Shown piece after piece: positions 1 through 8,200 of a stretch of DNA of 35,604 bases (positions within the stretch are counted from its first letter, which is position 1; each line of letters starts with the position of its first letter). A program made the position numbers and the translations under genes. The DNA lies in contig CADCTQ010000335.1 of NCBI GenBank assembly GCA_902805615.1, positions 1 through 35,604 on the forward strand, given 5' to 3'. This DNA comes from an uncultured Cytophagales bacterium (lineage in GTDB: Bacteria > Bacteroidota > Bacteroidia > Cytophagales > 172606-1). Under the pieces are notes generated by a model that saw only the letters and a program-made list of their open reading frames with translations, searched no databases and was not told the origin of the DNA.

Positions 1-264
1 TCTAAAGGTTTACAATTTCTGCCTAAATAGACTTTGACTCTGCCAATTCCTCAATAACAGCTAACAATCGTATAGTCCCAATGTATCAAAAACGGGCTAG
101 ACTCGAAACGGTGGACCATTTTGCGGGCCTGGCTTGCCGGTGAAAATAAACGAAATACAGTGTACAAGAGACACCAACCCTCCCGCAAACCTGATCGGTT
201 GTAATTTCCTTTTCCACCTGACACTTCTCCCCGCCCACCGGTTTGTCACAACGGTAGATAAATT
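1..264. other. Intergenic stretch at left edge, no gene recognised
   Basis: I see no convincing coding frame here. The 68-aa plus-strand ORF at 134-340 runs through the terminator hairpin and into the 3' end of the opposite-strand gene, so I treat it as a shadow. The stretch is more AT-rich by eye than the rest of the window. No RNA gene or clear promoter was recognised. Confidence 0.5.
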
Positions 265-291
265 AAAAGCCCGGTTTCGCCGGGCTTTTTT
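265..291 (-). terminator. Rho-independent terminator after the small hypothetical gene
   Basis: A perfect 6-bp GC stem (GCCCGG / CCGGGC, loop TTTCG) is extended by A/T pairs and flanked by A and T tracts. Read on the minus strand it lies just beyond the stop codon of the 294-653 gene and is followed by TTTTAATTT. It could also work in the other direction. Confidence 0.8.
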
Positions 292-293
292 GC

Positions 294-653
294 CTACGCC
301 GTTTCGGTTTTTTTGCCGCGCGGCGCGGCTACTACGTTGAAACCGAACTCGCCGATCTTCCGGGGTTCGTTCCGGTAGATGCCCTTGAGCACGTCGCGGC
401 TCTGGCGGACGATGGCGTCAACGGGCTCCAGCAGGGCGTCGCGCTGCTCGTAGGCCTGCTCCATGAGTCTTTTCAACTCTTCGGCGCGTTTGTGGGCGGC
501 CAGGGCCTGGGCAACCCGCGGGCCTTGCGTCTGCCAGTCGAGGACGGCCAGGGGCGAAGCCTTGCCCAACCCCTGGTGCTTCTGGTAAATGATTTCAGCC
601 AGGGCCAACAGTTCTTCTACGTTGGGGGAAATGGTAACTTTGATCTGGGGCAT
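294..653 (-). CDS. Conserved hypothetical protein (about 119 aa)
   Basis: The ORF track starts at 704. I prefer the internal Met (MPQIKVTIS) at 653 because the 17 residues before it are low in coding character. The protein is small, soluble and mostly helical in appearance, with no signal peptide or membrane segment. It has a charged middle (HKRAEELKRLMEQAYEQRD) and a short basic tail (PRGKKTE). From memory it resembles a family of small uncharacterised Bacteroidota proteins with a conserved 'SPL..LDW' segment, SRD motif and 'GEFGF' near the end. That resemblance is recollection, not a search result, and I assign no function. It stands alone on the minus strand with its own terminator and is not linked to the glycan locus. 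Confidence 0.7.
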   Translation of the reverse strand: MPQIKVTISPNVEELLALAEIIYQKHQGLGKASPLAVLDWQTQGPRVAQALAAHKRAEELKRLMEQAYEQRDALLEPVDAIVRQSRDVLKGIYRNEPRKIGEFGFNVVAAPRGKKTETA

Positions 654-1139
654 ACTGCGGATCATTGGTGAATAAAAATAAACCCGTAGCGGCGCACCGG
701 GCAAATGCCGTCCGCCGTACCCGCCAAAGATAAGCCCTCCCGCCTGCCCGCTGCCCGCCGGAACCGCCCCGGTCCTTACAACCGTCAGATTTGCCCGGGA
801 GTTACGGGCAGGAAGTTGCCGGAATCATTCTTCAACCAGCCGGTACCAATCCCCGATTGCGCCTTTCGCATCGCCAAAACGCCCCTACCAAAATGCATAC
901 CGGCCGCAGAGAGATTCATATCACCAATCCGGAGCTTCATAGAGGTGATTCTGATTACAAAACCGCCGCCATTGATCTTCCGGCCGGCGATATTGATCCG
1001 CCGGCCGGGGCATCCTGCTTTCATGTCACCGCTTGCAGCCGTGAAACCGGCGCAATCCATGCTGCATCCGCCGGGTTGAATGGCAATACCGGGAAACGGA
1101 CGGGCAAGCCCACCGCCAGGCAAACCTGGGTAAGCACGC

Positions 1140-1245
1140 AAAGGGATCAGGATTCACAGGATGGAAGGATAAACAGGATTTCGGCGCAAAGCGGTACGCG
1201 TACGCCTTGCGGTCTTTGCGTCTCCTTTGCGCCCCTTGCAGTTCA
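1140..1245. repeat. Degenerate dispersed-repeat-like segment
   Basis: The sequence contains 'aggattcacaggatgg', 'ggataaacaggatt' and 'tctttgcgtctcctttgcg'. Phrases of this kind (GGATTNACAGGAT and CTTTGCGTCTTTGCG) recur between genes in many Bacteroidota genomes. That is recollection of a general pattern. Only this single copy is visible here, so copy number cannot be judged. Confidence 0.35.
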
Positions 1246-1325
1246 GTGCTAACCAGTACATGTATTGAAAAAGCGTTTGTGCTGGCCCAAAATCCCACGT
1301 TTAGCGCCTGGTAGAGCAACCCCAG

Positions 1326-1472
1326 CCCACGGTTTCAACCGTGGGAGAACGGGCATAATGAGATTGCGCAACGGTTTTAACCGTTTCATTGGCAAAATGA
1401 CGCAATTCGAAGGAGTAAACGGTTAAAACCGTTGGATACCCATCGGTTCCGGTACCCAAGGTTAAAACCGTG
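1326..1472. repeat. Cluster of REP-like palindromes (ACGGTTTTAACC type)
   Basis: Four related units are visible. The first is a palindrome CCCACGGTT-tc-AACCGTGGG at 1326-1345. The second is AACGGTTTTAACCGTT at 1370-1385. The third is its exact reverse complement, AACGGTTAAAACCGTT, at 1418-1433. The fourth is a partial copy (AAGGTTAAAACCGTG) at 1458-1472. Units two and three therefore form a larger inverted pair. The arrangement resembles REP/BIME elements, which RAYT (IS200-like) transposases mobilise in other bacteria. No such transposase gene is in the window. Confidence 0.65.
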
Positions 1473-1669
1473 TATAAGATTAGCGCCCTGCCTAGTGGAT
1501 ACGCAGTGTGTAGATACGCAGTGAGCAGCCAGGCCGTGAGCGGGCACGGTTCCTTACGCGCTGGTCTCGTATCCCCGGCAGCGGTGGTATCGCGGCGCGT
1601 GGGCCTGGCCCAATGGCGAGGGGCGGGTTGATTAGCGGGGGGAAGCATCATTGGGCCTAGACTTTTTTG

Positions 1670-1698
1670 GTTCTTTTTGGGGCAATGCCAAAAAGAAC
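1670..1698. repeat. Perfect 11-bp stem-loop, dispersed-repeat type
   Basis: GTTCTTTTTGG, a 7-nt loop (ggcaatg) and CCAAAAAGAAC form a perfect 11-bp hairpin. No coding gene ends immediately next to it, so it is unlikely to be a gene terminator. Similar GTTCTTTTTGG...CCAAAAAGAAC palindromes are, from memory, common intergenic repeats in Bacteroidota. Confidence 0.55.
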
Positions 1699-1943
1699 AA
1701 ACCCTACTCACGCAACTATAAACCCTTCACTATCCCCTTACAAATCATCCCATCTCCTCCCCTCACAACCGCTACATCACCAACCCTAAACCCCTCAAAT
1801 ACGCATATCCGCTAATCTCATGCAAACCCGTGGGCTGGGAGGCGTCTACTCCTGAAGTCATGCGACAACATACCCTCTCTTGTCAATCCAAGTCCACGCA
1901 CGCCTGCCGGGAGGTTGTTTACGTCGCAAATGATACCCGCCAC

Positions 1944-2171
1944 CTAGCCCTTCTGGCTGGGTTGAGTCTGTTTATGCATCTGGTCGGCCATTACCTCGTC
2001 GGGCAACAGGTTGCCGGCGGCGGCCATCATCTGGTTCTTAAAGCCCGGCACCACTTTGTCATCGCCGGCCAGCAGGGCCTTGCAGCCGTCTTTGGTCACC
2101 TTGGCCGGGTCGTCCATGCTGCCTTCCTTCAACATCTTGGACGCTTCCATCTGGGCTTTGCGGAAAAAACG
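1944..2171 (-). pseudogene. 3' remnant of a short-chain dehydrogenase/reductase gene
   Basis: The readable frame begins around 'RFFRKAQMEASK' and continues through 'DDPAKVTKDG', 'ALLAGDDKVV' and 'NLLPDEVMADQM' to a stop at 1944. This matches the C-terminal third of classical SDR oxidoreductases of the kind ending '...FF.kAdMedTKvg..DDPaeVA..G..ALmaG...VV'. The Rossmann nucleotide-binding half (TGxxxGIG) and the catalytic YxxxK are absent, because the sequence upstream passes directly into the terminator of the giant gene. Only about 75 of some 260 residues survive, so it cannot be an active enzyme. Most of the gene was probably deleted when the neighbouring locus was inserted or rearranged. 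The family assignment is from motif memory. Confidence 0.65.
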
Positions 2172-2220
2172 CTGTTGAATGCGCTCTTCTTGGTGTCCAT
2201 TTTTTGGATGAAGCCAAAAT

Positions 2221-2247
2221 CCCCCTCCGGATGGGTGCCGGAGGGGG
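2221..2247 (-). terminator. Terminator of the giant secreted-protein gene
   Basis: CCCCCTCCGG / CCGGAGGGGG form a perfect 10-bp stem with a 7-nt loop, 12 nt beyond the stop codon at 2260. On the minus strand the stem is followed by ATTTTGG, a short U-run. This would end the susCD-giant gene transcript. Confidence 0.75.
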
Positions 2248-2259
2248 AAATGGGTGCGG

Positions 2260-5200
2260 CTACCGGCTGATGCGTACCTTTTGCACCGACTGCGTTCCGC
2301 CGGTGACTACCCGGAGCAGGTACACCCCGCCGGGCAGCGCGACGGTCGGCACCACAATCCGGTTGGGACCGGCCTGGACGTCGTACGTACCCGATTGGGC
2401 GCTGCGGGACAGCACATCCGTGAAGATTACCTGAGCCTTCCCAGCGGATGGGGCGGTGAACTGGATGGTGATCCGGTCGGTGGCCGGGTTGGGGTACACC
2501 CGCACCGGCAATGACCGGTTCCCGGCGGGACCAGGCGCCGGAGCCGCAGCCGTTCTGGCCGCGGACGGGGCCGGTGCCACCGGGTCGGTTACCCGCAGCA
2601 GGTCCAGGTTGGAGTTCTTCTCACCCGTGGTCGTGAGGCGGATTCTGTGCGTGCCTTCGGCCAGGTACGCGGTTGCTTCCACGAACGACCACTGCTCCCA
2701 GGAGCCCGTAAAGTTGAATACCAGGTTGGGGTTCACGGTCGTCCCGTTCACGCTCAGGGCGAAGCCTTGCTCCTGTTTGAGCCCGTTGGCGTACCGGAAC
2801 CGGAGCCGGTGCAGTCCGGTATGGCTGGCCCGTACCGTCCACTCCACGTAGTTGCCCTCGTTGCTGGGAAACTTCACGAAGCCCGTCCCGGAGTAGCCGG
2901 GCTGGTTGCTGAATACGGCCGCCCGGTACAGGCTGGCCGCTTCGGCCTCGTAGGAGGCGCTGTCGGGCGGCAGGGTCATCACGCGCAGTTCCGGCGTGGC
3001 CGCCGACCAGTTGCCGGCCGCATCGCGGGCCCGCACCCGGAAAGTGTAGCCCTGGCCGGCCGGCAGCCCGGTTGCCACGTAATCCGTCCCGCTGACCACG
3101 GCCAGCCGCAGGGTATCGCGGTACACTTCATAGGCAGTAACGCCCACGTTGTCGGTGGCGGCCGTCCAGGCCAGGGAGATGCCGTAGGGCGTCCGGGCCG
3201 GGGAGGTCAGGTCAGCCGGCGCCGTGGGCGCCTGGGTGTCGGTAGTGGTTACGGCAATCGCGGCGCTGGCGGCCGAGGCGTTGCCGGCCCGGTCGGTGGC
3301 GGTTACGTGGAACGAGTAGGCGGTACTGGCCGCCAGTCCCTTCACCGTAAAACCGGTTTCCGCCACGGGGTCGTCATTGACTTTCACCGAATCGCGGTAC
3401 ACGTCGTACCCGGCCACGCCCACGTTGTCGGTGGCCGCCGTCCAGGCGAGGGTCACCGTGCTGTCGGTCCGCGCCGGGGCGGCGAGGTCCGCGGGGGCCG
3501 CCGGGGCTTGCGTATCCGGCGTGACGACCACCAGCACGCGGCTGGCGGCAGACAGGTTGCCGGCCTCGTCCCGGGCCCGCACCCAGAAGCGGTACGTCCG
3601 GGCGGAGGCCAGGCCGGTTGCCACGAAACGGGTTTCCGTCACGTTTGCCGCGTTCACTTTCACCGAGTCCTGGTACACGTCGTAGCCGGTCACGGCCACG
3701 TTGTCGGTGGCCGCCGTCCAGGCCAGGGTCACCGTGCTGTCGGTCAGGGCCGACGCGGCGAGGTCAGCGGGAGCCGCGGGCGGCTGCCCATCGGCGGTGT
3801 TGAGGGCCACCCGCCGGGAGAGCCGGTTGTTGGAATTGTCCTGTTCGGCGTACCGCCCGATGTCATTCACGAAGGCGCCCAGCGTCAGGCTGTCCACGGT
3901 GGGAGCCCGCCACGACTGGTCGCTGTTCTGCACCAGCTCCACGGTTTCGCCCGGCTGAATGGCCGCGTTGTAGGTATCCGAATAGCCGACGTTTCCGCCG
4001 TCGATGCTGAAGGCGACGCCCGTGGTGATGCCCGCCGGCGTGGGCAGCGTGCCCCGGTTGCGCACCACGGCCACCAGCCGCAGCAGGTCGCCCGGGCGGG
4101 GTTCGGCGGGCAGGGTTTTGACGTCGGTAACGACCAGGTCCGGTCCCGGGCTGACGGGGCTGCCCAGCAGGCCCAGGAATTCGAGGTGGCTCACGGTGAT
4201 GCGCTTGTTCTCCTTGCCCACGATCCGGATGGTGTGCGTGGCGTCGGTGAGGCCCGTCTTTTCGTACACCAGCTTGTTGGGGCCTTCCAGGGCGGCGGCG
4301 GGAATGTCCACGGTGCGGTCGAGCACGTTGTCAATGTACACGTCGGCCAGGCCCATGTCGGCAGCCACGTTGGAGAACCAGCGGAAGCCGGTGCCCTTGA
4401 TGGTCATCTGCGCGTTTTCGCCCGCCCGGCTCGTTTCGTGGGCGTCGCCGCCCGCGTTGGTCACGAAGGCGGACGTGTACAGGATCGCCGGGCTGGTGTG
4501 GCTCACGAAGCGCCACTCGGGCTGCGGGGCGGCCACCCGGCCGGTATCGAGCCGGAAGTAATCGTACTCCCCGCCCTGCACCTGGCCGAAGTCCACCTGC
4601 ACGGCAATGATGTTCTTTTTGCCCGGCACCAGCGTAATGTTCTGCCGGGCTTCCTTCCAGCCGTTGTTGCTGTTGGTGATCTGAATGCGGGTGGAGAACT
4701 GCCCGGCGTTGAGTACTTCGTTCACGCGGACCGAACGTTCGGAGTCGAACGTGGAGCGGTAGCGGATGGTGAGCACGTAGTTGGCCTGTACGGCCGTGAA
4801 ACCGAAAATCTCGCAGCGGGTGGTGGTGAAGTTGTTGGTCACCATCTGCCCGTTGGAAGCGGTGGCGTTGCTTACCGCCTGCGGGAACTGCGAACCGGCC
4901 GGAATGCACCGTTCGGCTTCGAAGACCGGGCCGCCGGCCGTGACCGGCATGGCGGGCGTAGTGACCGTGGCCGGGTTGCTGCGGGGCGACTGGTTGCCCG
5001 AATCGTCGAAGGCTTCCACCGTGTAGCTGTAGGCCGTGGCTTCCTCCACCGTAAAGTCGGTGAAGAACGTAACGGCGGCCGGCGCAAGGTTGAGGTAGGT
5101 GCCGTTGCGGTAGATGCGGTAGCCCGCTACGCCCACGTTGTCGGCCGAGGGCTGCCAGGACAGGTCTACCTGCCGGAAGGAACGGGGCGTGGCCCGCAGG

Positions 5201-8200
5201 CTGAGCGGGGCCGTGGGGGCCTGGGTTTCCTTGCGGTTGAGGATGTACTGCACCGACTCGCCGGGGGCCAGCGTCTCGGTGAACGTCAGCGTGTCGCCGC
5301 CGAAATCCACGCGGGAATGGGCCTGCAGGTAGACGTCCCCGCTGCCGTACCGGTCGCCGGTGTAGGTACCGCCGCCCGGCATGGCTACTTTTACCTCCAT
5401 GGTTAGCGTCGAGGTCTCGAAGTTCACGAAGTTCATCAGGTACTTGTCCGACCGCGCACCGGTGACCGACCGTCCCAGTGCGGCGGTGTTGACGGCCCGG
5501 AAGTAGGCTTTTTTGCCGGCCAGGGCGGCCGCGTTCCCGTACACGTACGCCAGCGGTTCGCCGTGGGTGGCGTAGGCCAGCGCCAGGCGGCGGTAGGTGT
5601 TGAGCCGCGACAGGCTGGGGTCGTTGCGGTTGGGCCGCACCCGGGCATTCTCGGGGTTGAGCTTGCTCAGGGCCACGTCGGCCGTCCACATGTTGAAGGG
5701 GGCCGGGTCAAAGTCGGCGTGGTACATGATGTGGTCCACGTAGCCGATGCTGGCCCGCATTTCCCGGTCAAACACGGCGTCGAAGCGGTTTTTGTAGGTG
5801 CCGTACCGGGCGTTGTCGGTGGCGTCGTCGTTGCTGCCGGTTTCACTCATGGCCATGTCCTTGGGGAAACCGTCGCCGGTGTAGTCGGCGTAGGTGCGCA
5901 GGGTTTCTACCAGCGAGCCGCCCAGGCCGCCCACGCCCGAAGTGCTGTAGCTGTGGCCGTTGGTCAGGTCGCTCAGGTCTTCGATGGGCCGGCGCTGGGC
6001 GGGGTCGCGTTCCCAGCCGTTGGGGGTGCCGTTGGTGGGCCAGTACGCCCAGCCGGGGGCTACGATCTTGAGGTGCGGGGCGTACACGGCTTTTTCTTCC
6101 CGGGCCATGCGGGCCACGGCCACGTTGCCCGCCTGCGAGGTGTTGAACAGGCCCGGCTCGTTGGAGATTTCCAGGGCGGCAAACAGGTCGCCGTAGTCGG
6201 CCAGGTACTGCCGGAAGCGCCGCCGGCCGGCTTCGGTCATCGTGCCGCTGCCGGCTTCCCGGTTGATGAAGCCGCCCGGGAAGGTGATCGGCATGGCCAC
6301 CAGGTTCAACTGCTTGAGGGTTTGCAGGTACGCCCGGCGGTCGGCGGTGAGGCCGTCTTCGGCCGTGATGCCGATCCGGATCCAGTTGCCGCTGTAGGCA
6401 ATGCCGCTCCACTTGGAAAGCAGGAAGGCGTTGCGGGCGTTGATCTCGCCGTTCGAACGGAAGTCGTTGCCCAGGTGGACGTACCGGCCGTGGAGGGGTT
6501 CCCGGGCTTTTTCGGCCAGTGTCTTCAACGTTACGTGGTCCCACTCCCACCAGTGGTATTGGTCGCCGGTGTTGTCGGCAAACAGGCCCCGGTCGGCTTC
6601 CAGCTTCAGTTCGTTGACGCCGGTTTTGAGGAATTCTTTGGGAATGTAGAGGCGGTAGGTCTCCTTGAACTTATACGTGAGCCCGTTGCCGTTGAGGCCG
6701 GCAATCTGGATCATCCCCGCCAGGGTGTTGTTGGAGAACACGGCCATCTGGGGCGTGGACTGGAAGGCGTCCAGGATGCGGAAGCTTAGTTCCACCCCGA
6801 ACTCGGGAATCGCCAACAGGTTGTAGGTGAGTTTCAAAGCCCCGTTCTTGTCGAGCTTTAGCCCCTTGGAGATGAGCTTCCAGTCGCTGCGCGTGTTCCA
6901 GTCGGCGGGCACGGCCAGCGAATCGGTGCGCCGGGCCGCGGCGTAGTCGGCAAATTCCGCCGAACGGTTGTCGTCGCGGCCGATGCGCCACAGGACCGTA
7001 CCGGGCACCACGGGTTCGGCCGGGACCGGGCTGATGGTGTAGGCGCCGTTGGCCGAAAGCGGGTAACCGGCCGGCCGGGAGGCCGCGGCATCGGCTTTGA
7101 CGCGTACCTGCACGGCGCCGAAGGCGTACACCTCGTCGCCCACCGGCTGCGGGTTATCCGTCACGGGCTGCCAGGTCTGGCCCTTGTTCACCGAGTATTC
7201 GTAAAAGCCGGCGCCCGGGTACTTGCCCGCATCCGTCCAGGCAAAGGTGTCTTTCGCGTCGTCCACCACGGGGCCGGCGGGCACCACGTCGGCGGCGGGT
7301 TCGAGGCGGAAGTAGTCGTAGTCGGCCCCCTGCGTGTCGCCGAACTCGGTTCTCAGGACGAGGGTGTTGTTCTCATTGGCCCGCAGGGGCAGGAGCTGCT
7401 GGTAGACGGCAAAGCCGTTGCCCGAATTGAGCAGGGTGATTTTGGTCACCTGCCCGTTGACGATCAGGGACTTGACCTTGTTCTCGTCGGCGCGGTAGCG
7501 GATCGAAAGCAGGTACTCCCCGTCCCCGAAGGCGTAGAACGCCGGCAGCGTGAGGGCCGTGGTGGTGGTATTGTTGCCCACTTCCTTGCCCCCGGAAGCC
7601 CCGCTGTTGTTGTAGATTTTGGGAAACTCCGACGTGGCGGCAACCAGGCTTTCGGCCTCGAACAACGGTCCCGCCGGGGCCGACGGTACGGTGGTGGTGG
7701 TCAGCGAACTCCCGGTGGCAAAGCCGTCGGCGTCCCGGGCTTTCACGGTAAAGGTGTAGGTGGTGCCCGCCGCAAGGCCGGACGCGGCGAAGGTGGTTCC
7801 GGTGGTGGAGCCGAGCAGGGTCGTGCCGTTGAGTACGTCGTAGCCGGTTACCCCCACGTCGTCGGTGGCGGCCTCCCAGGCCAGGTCCACGGTGGTGGTC
7901 GTTTTGGCGGTGGCGCGCAGGTTGCCCGGCGCCGACGGGTAGGGCGGCACGAACGGGCTCAGGCGGTTGCCGGGAATGGGTCTTTCCAGGACGGCATCGG
8001 GCAACTGCCAGCCCACCGCCAGGTTATCCCCGCCGGTGGCTTCCTTGCAGAGGGCTTCGATGTAGTACTTGTTGCCGGCCTGCAACGGGATGAGGGCTGA
8101 TTTCTGGGAAGGGAACTTGGTCCACTCGCGGGAAGCGGTGAAGCCGGTCACGGAAGCAATTCTCGTTTTGTTGGCCGGGTCGGCATTGGTGCTCAGCCAC

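Larger units (their letters stand above)
705..1943. other. Long gene-free, repeat-rich intergenic region
   Basis: About 1.2 kb with only short overlapping ORFs in several frames, none of protein-like composition. It holds at least three kinds of dispersed-repeat-like DNA. These are a degenerate 'caggat...ggataaacaggatt' and 'ctttgcgtctcctttgcg' stretch near 1140-1240, four palindromic ACGGTTTTAACC-type units at 1326-1472, and a long hairpin at 1670-1698. Between 1700 and 1940 I see nothing beyond C-rich, low-complexity sequence. Confidence 0.6.

Noticed and set aside
4331-5689. 452-aa minus-strand ORF in another frame of giant gene 1 (and the similar 467-aa ORF at 11833-13236)
   Set aside because: Both are Arg/Pro/Gly-rich out-of-frame readings of the conserved core. 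They look alike only because the two giant genes are nearly identical there.
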